Shown in pieces: positions 1-11,875 of a stretch of 64,000 nt of DNA; within the stretch, counting starts at the first letter, position 1; the number at the start of each line of letters is the position of its first letter. The notes beneath the pieces are model-generated. The model worked only from the letters and a program-made list of their open reading frames with translations, made no database searches and was not told the origin of the DNA. Made by a program: the position numbers and the translations under genes. The stretch covers positions 434,001 through 498,000 of the forward strand of contig JACATO010000648.1 of the NCBI GenBank assembly GCA_018389105.1. The letters run 5' to 3'. The DNA comes from Nautilus pompilius. Its lineage: Eukaryota > Mollusca > Cephalopoda > Nautilida > Nautilidae.

Positions 1-479
1 ACCATAAAGGAGATCCTGGAAGACATGATGCAACAAAATTTTCAGTGTGATTTTGTTTCCTTAGTTGGCTATGTACTGGATTATTTTTTTCTGTTGTCAT
101 TGCTTAATGGTAAAATGGTCATGGTCACAGACTGGATTTTGTATGTGAAAAATCCTGTATTGCCGTTTGACTCCCTGGCTTATAGTGCTACTCATTTGAA
201 ATTCTGCTCTCTCACCATTTATTTGATTTCATCTGAACTCATCCAGTCAGTCAGAAAAAGTGGTTTTCTATATTTCCCAGTGCACATTCCCTGAAAGAAA
301 ATAATTTCTGGTGTTTTGATACTTGACACTTATGTTACATCCTTTTGCTGTATAGCTTGTATTCAAAAACATTTTTACTCTCATTGTTCTATTACCATGT
401 GATTCATTAATATCTTCAAATATGGGGTTTGCTGACTTTCCTTTCCCATTTTGATTATTGAAATCTCAAGCCTTTAGCT

Positions 480-700
480 TTTTCAACAAAGTTAAAATAG
501 TCATTTGTGTTTATCTAAAACTTCTCTCTCTCTGGTATTGATTCTAGCATGTGTATCATAGTATCATCTGCAAACATTTTAATTTTGATGCCTATCTCAA
601 AAGATTGTTTTAGCCATAAACTTGTTTTCTAAAATCTATTGTTATATGATTTGATTTTTAATTAGATCATACCATAAACAATCTTTAATAAAGGATTCTA
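480..700 (-). mobile_element. LINE reverse-transcriptase fragment (decayed)
   Basis: Read on the minus strand, the stretch around 545-600 gives GIKIKMFADDTMIHMLES. This contains the [FY]ADD catalytic box of non-LTR retrotransposon reverse transcriptases (FADD encoded by 563-574) in its usual setting of 'vkMFADDt'. On both sides the frame is soon lost to stops, and no endonuclease domain or element end was found, so this is a short, old fragment. The clade cannot be assigned from so little sequence; Jockey/CR1-like and RTE-like elements both use this box. The rest of 1-1,200 looks like plain AT-rich sequence that may include more of the same decayed element. Confidence 0.42.
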
Positions 701-1261
701 AAACTGCATTTGATTGAGGTTGTCACTTTTCCTACTACTTTTTATTCATATAGAAGAGTACCTTTATATCTGCTACATCTCAACCAGAGATTCTTTGTCC
801 TTGACATTGTCATCATGGTGTCTGCCTGATCCAAGGTGTGCCCCATAACTAACATCTCTGATAACGTTTCTCACAAAGATAGCATGTTTGGTGCCTGATA
901 TTCTTTTTTTGACAGATTCCCACTAAATGCATTAGTGCAGTACTAAACATTCCTTCTCTCACCTACTTTCCTCCCTCCATTTATTTATTAGGCACCTGTT
1001 GTGAAAAACAAATTTTATTAGAGGCTTTAGGCCACTCAAAACTACTTGGGTCTATCCAACCCAATAATATGAGGCTCAGTGATGTGCTGCCCCCATGGCA
1101 CTTAGCATTTACTCATCCATGTTGTCCATCTTCCTAGTGCTGACTTTAGGATATCAGTCTCATGATCTGTGATCCATATCGATACTAATTCATCCTGTTT
1201 TGTTTTTGTTTTATTGGAGCTTATCAATGAAGTTAAAGATACTTTGTTGTTGTTGTTGTAG

Positions 1262-3672
1262 GAAGAAATACAAATTTCTTTGTTTAGCAAATGTAAACTG
1301 CACCCATACCTGCGGAGAGCAGTGATGGGTAGCTTTGATAATAGCCACACCTGGGAGGAGCTTGCAACAAATGCTAAAGAAAACACTGAAGGTGAGGTAA
1401 GTAATTTTAACAACGTGCATTATCACTAACTTGTTAACATTGGTAAGCTACATGAAATCTGTCAGATATGTGACTGTTTGTAATTTAAACACAGTAACCT
1501 CCCTTGTTATGCTAGTCACCTGAAAGCATAGAGAAATCTGTGACGATGTTTTGTTCTTGCAAATTATCCCTTATCAGAATCAGTCCCTTTATGAAGAGTG
1601 AAATACTTGTCCCCACAGCTGTGCAGTTACTTTAAAAGTTAGCTCTCTTTTTGTTTATATGTCAATAGTTTAACTGTCTTCAAGTCTATGAGAGTCACTT
1701 CCCAACACACCTAGTACTGATGTCATGCATAAAGGAAGAACAATTCACCATTGGACCTGATGGTGGTGAAATCATAGCAGTATTTGAACCCTCATTAAAG
1801 ATTTTGGCTGAACCTGACACATTTCTCTCAGTTTGTACCGGATATTTAAAGGTAAATTTCCAATTGCATTTTATCAGTTATTTGGCAGTTATCAGAAAAA
1901 TTAAGATATATAATTCTTATCTTTACATACATTATTGTAACTTAGCTTATGTAGAAAACAGTTATGGTTATTACTCTGAAGTCAAGTTTAATATACAAGT
2001 GGTTGAACATCAAATAAAGGAGATCAGTGGCAATACCAAACATGTCCCGCCTTTCACTGCCTGTACAGCATATATTATGGCCATGAGGTTTCAGAGTTGA
2101 AAGATTTAAACTTTAACTCAATTATGTAATTTTTATTGCAATTCTGATTTGTCTAGGGAGATTTATTTACCCTGTAATTTAGTACCTGTCCAAGAAGCAG
2201 GAAGCCAGACTATCACCATCTTTGTTAAATGTCCCAGTTTTTTTAGCCATTTTTTATTGTCACTAAAAACAGTCATCATGTTTGTCTGTCAATCTTAGAT
2301 AAATTAAAAACTACAAAATTCAGTAATATATGCAATTTTTTTAAAATCCAATTAACTTATTTTCTTTTATTGGTAACCATAAAATGAATAGTAATAATTG
2401 CCAACAAGGAAGTTGTTCTAGGAGATGATTTTTTCTTTCTTTTCAAACCTTCAATTTGATGCATCAGAATGTTTTTAAAACAGCCCCTGTATATCACTAA
2501 TACATTCTCATAAAAAGTGGAAGAAAAAAAAAAATCAAAATTCATAAATAAAAGAAAAACAAAATTTTCTTTATCTGTTTCTAGCTTGAGCCACATGAAC
2601 CTTTGCCTATTATCCATCTGTGTCTGGACGACCAGCTGCCTCGTAAATACCTGAAGTTCCAGTTTTCCATAACATTTCCTGGAGGTTGGTGAAATTATCT
2701 GATCTGGTGATGTCTTATTAGTCGTCGTCATCAATTATTTAATGAAAATTTAAGACAAAAGATAACAATGATCCTGTGTGAACACCTGCTTATTCAGACA
2801 ACTAGATTGTAAATGCCTGCAATCTGCCTATCAGAAAATGTAATAATATTTACCAAGTCAGTGATAGCCTTTTAGAAATACAGCTTTTGATACTAATGTA
2901 CTATATATTGGGATTTTAACATTAAATCAGTTGCTGAGCACTAGCTAAATACTACAATCAAAGATTGGCTAGTGTAGTGTTGTGCTGCCAAAGATCAGTC
3001 AGTCAGCTCCTGATGGTTCCTCTGCACCTTGCTAGATATCTTAACAACGGTGGGCTCTTTTTCTCTTCTCAGCCGACCTGTTCCTGGTGGGTTTCTTCTT
3101 TACAATACTAATCAGAAGAGTGTAGTACAGTTTGGCTGAAGACCAAAAAACACAGTTCTTCATATTACAACTGATTCTTAAAGTAGATAAACGTTTATAG
3201 TTGACTCTCCTTTCAGTAAATGAGCTTGTTGTGACTTCAGGTGTACCTGACGTACAGGTGTCTGAAAGCTGCAGCCCTGATGTTGACTGGAGAGAGATGG
3301 ACATCTGTGCAACCACATCAGATAATGGTCTCATCTTCAAAGCAAAACCAGACAGGTTTGTACATTAACACAAGACATTCTAATATAAATATCCTTCACA
3401 GTATTAGACCTTGTTGTTTCTTTAATAAAGGCTGCATATGACATCCTTTTGAGCCTCTACAATAAAAAGTTTACTAACAACAAAATTATTTTTAAATGCA
3501 GTCTGAAAATTTTCAAAAAATAATACTCTGACAAACCATCTAAAATACTTCAGTAAACTGACTAAAGCTTGGCTAGTAAGTGTATCTTAATATTGAGCTG
3601 GTATTACTAGGGTTAACTTTATTTTTCAGCAACAAGATCTCTTACTTGGTAAAATCTACAGATATCAAGTTG
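1262..3672 (+). CDS. ZU5-domain protein, five internal exons (partial gene)
   Basis: Five exons fit in phase: 1262-1396, about 1693-1851 (its acceptor is the weakest call), 2585-2684, 3241-3355 and 3630-3672. Donors are GTAAGT, GTAAAT, GTTGGT, GTTTGT and GTGAGT. The first exon reads EEIQISLFSKCKLHPYLRRA and then HTWEELATNAKEN, like the end of a death-fold domain (WxxLA). The second has EEQFTIGPDGGEI, the GPxGG start of ZU5 domains as in ankyrins and UNC5. Exons three to five continue with PRKYLKFQFSITFPGG, then DVDWREM and NKISYLVKSTDIKL, which align by eye with the 'kP..i.iP', 'W.di' and 'S.rFwl.d' parts of ankyrin ZU5. ZU5 proteins are usually scaffolds or death-domain adaptors. Start and end lie outside these exons. 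The domain order is unusual if the death-like exon belongs to the same gene. The name is inferred from motifs only. Confidence 0.55.
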
Positions 3673-6600
3673 GTGAGTACAATCTTGGTGCTGCTTGCAT
3701 TCATTGTATCAAGGGGCAGGTAACCCCCTCAGAGTTGGCTTATATGTTACTTAGAATCTGAAATGGTGGTTGGTCAACAACAGGAGGAGGGGGGAACTTC
3801 AAGGAATTTACTTTCCCAAAGATTTGTATGGTTACGGATAAAAATTCTGCTTATTGTTAGCAGTATTATTATTATTATTTGTTTTTTTAACAAGAGAGAG
3901 CAAAAAGATAAATTACTTCTCATCATCTTAGAAAAATGCTAGCATTTTTTGGTGAATTAAGAAAACTAAGAACACAAGCAAAGTTGATTTGAAATTATTT
4001 ACTGAAAATTAGAAAAAAAGAATTATCTTACTCGTTATATATTCCACTTTTGTCTGAAAAGAAGAAGCTGGACAGTAAAATGCATCACAAAGATACCAAG
4101 ATAATTAAATTTACTAATTAAAAATTGTTGATAAATACATGCCTAGTTTTTTAATACTAACATATAGACATGGGCATGTAATACAGTGCAAACAACAATA
4201 TATATCCTATACATGGATATCTGTAACACGAGGTAAAGTCCTAGAAAATGTCTACAAGGGTTAATTAAAAGTGACCATAGGAAAGTCGTCAAAAATTAAA
4301 ATCATGGCAATAATTCAGGCAAAAAAGAAATTATTTCACAGTAAAGGAATAACCTGATGGAGAAATAGAGCAAACATCGTGAATTTTGGACATTTTCACC
4401 CTGAAGGTAAGTAAACCACTGTACCAGTCCTACTACAACAAAACGCTCAGGTAGTTCTAGGTTCTACCCCAGGTCATGGACAGGAAAACAAATGTAAACA
4501 ACAATATTTTCTCGATCACAATGTAGAGCAGAACAAAGCAGTGGTCAGGAGGTCAGTGAGTCCAAACTTAAGGGATGGGCTGGTCAGTCCCCACACTACT
4601 TAAACACAAACTAATAATGCAGCCTGATCAGTTCACTGGCCAGTGTTAAGAACCAGAATGAGCCTCCACCATCAAGTACATGCAAAGGTCTAAGATCCCT
4701 TAGATATACAGAAACCAAACACGGGCTTTCAAAATGTTGAAAACGTGATGATGACAAAGTGCACAATTGGTAAAAAGAATAATACTTTTATAATTTATTT
4801 AATTGGGCTGGTATTACTTCTCTGCTACAGAATAGTTCCAGTAAAATGATACATGTTCATTGAATTCATGGGAATTACTACAGTTGTCTTTCATAGAAAA
4901 CGTAGCAGCATGAGTCTAAAATTATAATATTGGAAGATGTATTGTGAACAAGCAAACAAACAGCAGCTCAGTATGACTGTAAATAGAAGACAAACTTCAT
5001 AAGAAAACATGGAAATTTACACAGAAAAGTAAAGATTCACGAATTTGAATTTTGAATCAGATTTACTTTAGCATTGCACTGTATTTAGAATAACCGTCAT
5101 TATTTATGTGTATGTGAAATAAGGCAGACTGAAAGCTGCAACGATAGCAAAAACTGGTAGGGCTTGATAAACCATATTATAAGTACTAAAGTGGACCCCT
5201 TTTATACTATGCAATAAAAGATGATATCCTGAGAAATGTTCAAAGCACTCCTGTTTTTAGAATTCAACACAATCTCAGATGTTTGGGCTTTCTGTGTTGG
5301 TTTCTATAACTGACCAGGCACCAGTGGCCTAGTTGACCATGAGATACTGTAATGTCCATAGAATGGCTGAGAAAAGTGCTTTCTGTCCTAATCTCAGTGG
5401 AAAGAAAGCTAAGGTGGCAGGGTGGACATTATGGCTCTTCACAATCACCTGTTCACTGTGGACTTTGCATTTGTCAAAGAGAAGTTTACCAGATCATGTT
5501 GACAATGGAAAATTCCATAATACCCAGGTGGATTACACTACATCATAGTTTATTTTACCTATCATATATCTACCACTGTGACAAAGTAATAACCACCACC
5601 AAGGTAGAGCAGCCTTTCTTACTTTCTGTTCAGATGGGTGTATTGTGTATTTATAGGAAAAGTTAATTTCTAATTTAGTTAGTGCTTATCATCACTAAGC
5701 TATGTTGACCACCACAGGTTAGAGCTGAACTAAATGGAAAGGTAGCTACCCTAATACTACATAAAAGATGATTCTTTTAAAAATTGCATGTTTCAAAATT
5801 AAACACACTGAATAATGTTTTGTTTACCTCCTGCCTCTATAATGCTCACTAATGAAATCAATTTATAATTACAGGTGTTTCAATCAAAACCCAAATGTTG
5901 CTGTTCTTCCATCCATAATTCTGTATTAAAAATGTGTCTAATTTTGAAGGCCTTTAAAAATCATCAGTGTGTGTGTGGTCTCAGAATAGTAGGGTGTAAT
6001 GGGCATTTCCACTAGCTCTGTTTGATGTTATACTTTTGTTCTAGTTATTTTCTTTTTCTCCTATTTATGGTTATTGCCACCTTTCCTTTACATTTTGTTT
6101 TATACCTTTATCCACTAAAGATGGTAATATTAACAAAAAATCACTTTTTTATATTTTTTTTTAAACTTTGACATACTAATATATATTTGGCAGACTGCAT
6201 AAAATACACACAATCATATTACTACATACACTACCCGAGTGGGGGAATATACAGGTGTCATCTACCATTGTGCTGACTTCACATCTGTACCGACAAGCAG
6301 AACTCTCCCTCCTACCAATTGGAAAGGGGCAAAGGTGACGAGTCTCATCTTTACAACTGGTGTGGATAGATAAGAGTGACAAAAAAACATTGTCGTCTTA
6401 GTAAATATGGCTACCAATCCATGTGTGTTTCTGTCAGGATTTTTATTTTTTTCTTTCCTTTTCAGGTAAACTCAAAGAATTAATGTGAAGAGGGGAAAAA
6501 AATAAACCAAAAATCTAAACATGTAGCTTTTACCTTAAATAAAAATTAATTAATGAAGCGTATTTGTCATCGCCATGTATGGGTGGTGGTATCGGAGGTT

Positions 6601-6959
6601 CACCAACAATTAGCCTAGTTGTCTAAAGGAGTAACTGGAACCAACTAGTTTATTTTTTTGACAAAAACAGGGAGAGGAAGAGAGATACCAGATTTACTTT
6701 CCAATGGTCTTCCTCAGTTAATTACTGTAAATAAGAGCAAAATTCAAACAGTGAGATCATTTATTTCATATAGAAATATTTATGAAAGAATGCGGATACT
6801 TAGCTCAGAGGCAGTGATGGGTTTACAATTGACAACTATGGATGTGAATGCTGAGCAGCAATTTTGTTCATCTGGACATTAAATAGACAAATGAGGCTCA
6901 GATTTGGTGCCAGATGACTTCAGTGTTTTTGTTTCCGTGATAACTCTACATATACACAG
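3673..6959. other. Intron or intergenic stretch, no gene recognised
   Basis: The stretch follows the GTGAGT donor at 3673. Its first ~410 bases (to about 4,085) are paralogous to sequence in the spacer near 30.6-31.26 kb. The remainder is AT-rich with short open frames that lack recognisable motifs or codon bias. It could be a long intron of the ZU5 gene, or sequence downstream of a gene cut off by the ancestral duplication. Confidence 0.4.
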
Positions 6960-7130
6960 GAACATTACGATGTCAGGTACTTTTAAGCTATGGTTTTATG
7001 CCTTGTTAAATACTGGAAGAGACTACATTGGAAAAATAGTATTGCATAGAGAAAGTTTTAGACCCCCATCATCTGTTCCGAGCTTCATTCATACTGACAT
7101 CGATAGGAAAGCTACATACAAGCCAAAATG
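6960..7130 (+). CDS. Possible coding exon of unknown function
   Basis: An acceptor (acacag, 6954-6959) and a strong donor (G|GTGAGT at 7131) bound a frame that reads NITMSGTFKLWFYALLNTGR, then DYIGKIVLHRESFRPPSSVP and FIHTDIDRKATYKPK. It starts in phase 2, so it cannot join directly to the exon ending at 3672, which ends in phase 0; at least one exon would have to lie between. It may belong to the same ZU5 gene (a UPA-like or linker segment), but I do not recognise the domain. The support is splice signals plus an open frame, so the call is weak. Confidence 0.28.
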
Positions 7131-8475
7131 GTGAGTCTCAGAGTTTCAGAAAAGAAAATAATTACAGACTGACTGACTGCTAATTTTGTTCTTTTTGTGA
7201 CAATTGAAACTAGTTGCCTCTTTTAAAGGTATGTGGTTTATCTACACATTCACTAGCGAGAGACTGCTGTCACCCACTGTACTTCTCCCATCAGTGAGCA
7301 AGCAAACCACACCCAGAAGAGAAACTGTCCTTGACAAAGTTACACACTTCATCACCTCAGATGGAATTTTAATTGTTAATATTACAGAAACCTCATTTAA
7401 AAAATGCAACATGCCACATGTCTCCAGTTGGATTTCAATAAAGAATAAAGAGAGCCAAACAACCCAAATAGAATGTTAAGGACATAGAGAGAGAAAATTG
7501 TTAAGAGAGTTCAGCCTGGAAAAATCCTACCTCTTCTGCCAAAGGAGTTTGGGTAGCCCGCTACTCTCTTAATGATAGGCACATGAATACAAACACAGGT
7601 CGAAATAAGACCTCACTTAAAAACATGTGGAACCGACCCAGCTCCAAACACACCCTCAAACAATTGCACCACACCAATCCCCCCCCCCAGAAAAAGAAAA
7701 AAAGATCAAGGCTGACTTTCTTGCATAGGGGTTAGGGGCTTTGTTCGATTGGCATTGCCTGCCTGACTGATAGGGCCTGTATTCCAAGCTCCCTAGCTGG
7801 GGGAGTGATCACCATTTGTATCTTAGGGCATCACATGGGGCTTGTGCCCACCCAAAAACTATGTGAATTTGGTAACCCACCCACCTCTCCAAAAGGAGTC
7901 TCACTACCACAAAAGAAAATTACATGTTTGAAAACTGTCTCTCATGCTAACTGTTTCAGCTTTGTGCGCTGCTAACATCTCATGTCCAGGACAAATAGAA
8001 CATTTTGCATGCAGAAAGTGTCACCAAATTGATGTTTCAGAGCGACCTTAGGGATGTCTGATGGTATCTCAAACAACAAAAGATACAACTAGGTCAGTCA
8101 GGCTGTCCTGCTGTCATGACAACTGCAGATTGACTAATTAACATTGATTAAGCAAGTGAGTAATAGTAATCCAATTGACAACCATATCAAGTTTGAAGAT
8201 TGCTATGTTAGACTGTGGCACACACAAATTTCTGGTTCAGAACCACTAGCTGACTACTTGGTGTTATGGACACTATTTTGCAACTACTTTCCTTTCTCTT
8301 TTATAGTGATATGAACTAAATCAGACATCCCAGCAGAACAAAGCCTGTGTGCCTTTATCCACACATGGCTCACAAACTTTCTTAAAGCAAAACTGTATCA
8401 ACCAATGTCATTGTATTTAAATGACCACCTGCAATGGTCCCAGATAATTAAGCCAGTCCATTAGATATAGTAGTG
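7131..8475. other. Unassigned stretch upstream of duplication unit A
   Basis: No convincing gene was seen. An open frame at 7,204-7,479 contains HFITSDGILIVNI, faintly like the end of a small heat-shock (alpha-crystallin) domain, but nothing around it supports that. At 7,680-7,900 there is a C-run followed by a GC-richer segment with a possible degenerate B-box, perhaps an old SINE. The sequence stops matching unit B exactly at 8,475. Confidence 0.35.
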
Positions 8476-9937
8476 ATAGAAAGTGATGCTGAGACAAGAA
8501 CCATTTTAAACTTTAATTCTTATCTCCATGACTACTTTGTCTTCATTTATTTAGATAGCGAAAGTTCCAGAATGAGAGCCACACTTACTCGTACTAAATT
8601 ACTTTCCACCTACTCAATGCTATCAACTGATTTCCACTATCATTTGTTGCAGCCATTAGACATTTACTAGTAAATAACTTTGAAAATTTCTCCATCGGAT
8701 GGAGTTAGAACAGCAAACAGTTCATCTCTTAGAGGAGAGTGTTATTTATATTTTACCTGGATATCTGACAAATGTATAAAAGAAACTGGGAAAGGTACAG
8801 CTCCATTTATTTAGAAAATATTAAAATATGCTATCATCTGTTTACACACTCACAATTCTATCAGGTAAAACTACCAGACCGTACACTAGAGCATTTCCAG
8901 GACAATAATGGAGAAAAGCAAGCTAAAGTTTTGCATCAACTGTTTTCACCTTTCTCACTGATGACTTATATTAAATAGTCAGACGATAAGGTTACCTTAA
9001 ACACTATCAATGTTCCATCAAACAGACATCTGAAGTTCTTCATAAATTCGGTTATGGTGATTTCTCTTCGATCTTCGTGTCTCTGCTACTGTTCTCTATT
9101 GTTTTTGCAAAATATAAATTTATTCTTTTTTTACTTTATATGACAAAACAAAATTTCATCTTTTAAATGGCATAGAACAAGTCATGAACTTTTGGTGGCA
9201 TGTGAATAAATTATGCAAATTCGATGGCGGTATAAAACAATACTAAGAGGGGAGAACTAACCAGAACGCTGACTAGACATCCCACATAGTTCACCAAAGC
9301 TGCCAATCAGTGATTCCTTTAAGGGAAAAAATGGATCTGAATGGAAACATTTCAAAGTGAAGCAAGCCAGGTGAGCAGCCACATTGTTTTTATTTAGCAT
9401 TATAAATAAAAACAGAGATCTTAAGATTTAGGGACATAATTTTTTAAAATAAGCAGCTAATATTTTAACTACAGTACAACCAAAATAACCTGACTACTCT
9501 TGTAGCAAATTTAAAACAGAGTCATGGAAAATGTGTGGTGGTGAGAAACAATGGCAAATAATGAGATGATCAAACTAGCTAAGCAATCAGTACAACTGTA
9601 ATTCAAAGAAAAGTGATAAAGACAGGAAATACTTCCATACTGGTTACCAATCACATTAAAAGGTGCACAAGTCAATTATTCATCAACAACAAATAACACA
9701 GCATCACTATGCATCTGCTGATACTGTCAAGAACATGGCTCAATGTTTAGCTGGCAACCCCAACTTCCCAATAAACTATACCTCAGAAAAATCGGAGCAT
9801 TTGTACAATACTAGATGCAGAGATTTTATTTTAAGATCTACAAAAGTTTTGAAAAGATACCATGTAGGAATGTAGGGCCATCATTAGTATTACAGTAGTG
9901 ATGTTCTCGCTTTCTGTCTCTAGAAATCAGAGCACAA
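8476..9937. other. Unit A left flank, no gene recognised
   Basis: This is AT-rich sequence conserved to near identity in unit B (31,365-32,826). Short open frames at 8,772-8,978 and 9,663-9,875 exist in both units, but that follows from the duplication and is not evidence of coding. No domain, splice structure or transposon end was recognised. Confidence 0.4.
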
Positions 9938-10005
9938 CTAGTGGACAACAGTAAACTGCTGAGGTTGAGCAACCTGAGTTCAAGTCCTGCAGTGGACCCA
10001 TCTGT
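9938..10005 (+). repeat. tRNA-derived SINE head, unit A
   Basis: A tRNA-like promoter core: an A-box-like segment (actagtggacaacagtaaac) followed by a good B-box (gagttcaagtcctgc) and a GTGGACCC-like acceptor stem return. The spacing fits a degenerate tRNA gene used as a SINE head. No clean cloverleaf or oligo-T terminator is seen, so it is not called a functional tRNA. It is also present in unit B at 32,827. Confidence 0.5.
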
Positions 10006-10229
10006 TTTGGTGCATCTTTCTCCTCTTCACCAGCCACATTTAAATATTTCCTCACTGTACATCACTCAGATTGCTTGCTAGTGGAAAATGGTGGCACTAC
10101 ACTCCCTCACCGAGATTATATTTCTACTCCAATGACCAAAGGGAGACAAACAAATTCTCCATTTAAGATGACGTAATCCAGCTATCTATCGGAGACTCTC
10201 AAGAAAGGAATGCATTCAGTAAAATTATT

Positions 10230-11875
10230 GATGCAAACTGAATTGAGGAGAATGCACAGGAGCACCTTCTGTTTGTAGCAATGACGCACTGTGCAGCAAA
10301 GATGCCGATGGCAAGTTATCTTACAGACGTGAATGGACAACACTGGGTGAAGCCATCAGATTTGTCTATATCTCACAAGAACAGCCTTTTGGTCTCCGAG
10401 CACATTTTGATTTCGTGGAAACTTCACTAATCAGTGCTCGTACTACTAAAGCACTTTGGCAATGTTTGTTTGTAAATGGCAGCTGCCACTGATCAACCAG
10501 TTTTTGGTCAAAATTTATTAAAATGCCGCAGATCTTTTGGGCTAAAATGCAAATGAACAAGGCAACAATAGCCGACTGGCACAGGCGTGACACAAACAAT
10601 TACTGCAGCTCGGGTACCCAATTTAACTGACTCTGAAAACAATGAATTGGAGCAAGATATTAACTGATGAAATGATTTTATCTTCATCAGCAAAATAAAG
10701 TGATGTTGGTGACAGCAATAATGGTGGATACAACAAAAACTATTCTCTGGAATAAATGTAACAATATTCATCAAGTAAGTTGCAATAGGTAATCAAACTT
10801 ATAATTTTGATTTTGTTCTGGTGCAATACAGCTATCAGACAAAGTCAAGTTTCTGTCTGCTATAGCAAATATTGAACAATTCTGGTTGCAATTTCTTAAT
10901 GATGGATTGAAGACTCCCTGGCCCTGGCTGGAAGAAACAAAGGAAAGTGATAAATCTCCCTCTGCAACACTCCTTGTCAGTGGTCACGTATGGCCATTGG
11001 AATTTTCTAATTTTACAAAATAAAGTTAAATTTAACATGCTATGGTTACACATTGAATAGCATACCAATTTGATGCAAATATATGAAAACCATAAAGACT
11101 TCATAAATCATGAGATTCAATAAATGTGAGTGCAGTGTCGAGCTATACGAAGACGATCTGAAAATGAATTGTTTAATTTCTAAGATGATGCAAAACTGTT
11201 GGCCATGGCTGCTGACTAATAAAAGGGAAAATAAGAAAAATTTAGTACACAAAACAAGCTAAAATCAGAGGTTCCTCTAATTTCAGTGTTTATCAAGATA
11301 CAAGTCATTTATTTTCAAACAAAAGTACCAAGGGTTCAAGGAAACCTACTTAACAGTTGCAAACTTCATTTGCTTGACATGCCAAAAAAAAACCTGCCTT
11401 TCCCACCCTACCAGATTAACAAGTTTCCAACCGATTGTTCCGTCCTGCGGCCTGACCCACACAACCTGGAAGTTTTAATGAGATCTACCAATAACCTTTC
11501 TTCAAGGTTGGATTAATGTGACAAATTTTAATTTACACCAAGACTCCATATGGAAAGGTAGCAGTTTGACCAGAGTTCATTACTAAAGACCATCATCTCT
11601 AGATATGGTAGAATATTGTAGACGTGTGTTTACTCGGTGCAACACTAATTATATTTGTTAACAATTATAATAAATAAATGGACTAATCATATGTAAATAA
11701 GTTTTCCTCTTCCTTCAGATTGATTTCTTTTCTCTTTCATGGGGTTCACTTGAATAAAAGCACTGAAAAAACCTACAAAGAGCTGTCCCATGGTAACTAA
11801 TTGAGTAAACCTCACAATGCTCACTTTCTATTCATCTAACAACAATAGATTTCAAATTAGAGTACTACACCACTG
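10230..11875 (+). pseudogene. Decayed F5/8C-domain paralogue, unit A
   Basis: Two remnant exons of the same family as the gene at 17.8 kb. The first (10,230 to about 10,400) reads GECTGAPSVCSNDALCSKDA followed by DGKLSYRREWTTLGEAIR, matching GQCTGSS..NCSKAVDG...EWAT..EAIG of exon 2 in the intact gene. It has a stop near its start, loses the domain after EAI, and lacks part of the beginning. The second (11,719-11,875) keeps its acceptor (cttccttcag) and donor (GTAAGT) but contains stops. The intron between them and about 270 bases after the second exon align with introns 2 and 3 of the gene at 17.8 kb, up to about 12,150. No signal-peptide or PAN exon was found. It is an ancient tandem copy, much older than the 20 kb duplication. 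Confidence 0.75.

Noticed and set aside
6176-6382. Cysteine-rich minus-strand frame
   Set aside because: Short, with no signal peptide or known cysteine pattern and no splice support.
7204-7479. Possible small heat-shock protein tail (HFITSDGILIVNI)
   Set aside because: Only about a dozen residues resemble the family, and the rest of the alpha-crystallin domain is absent.
9938-10005. Functional tRNA gene
   Set aside because: A- and B-boxes are present but stems do not pair well and no terminator follows. It fits a SINE head better; the same applies to 58,808.
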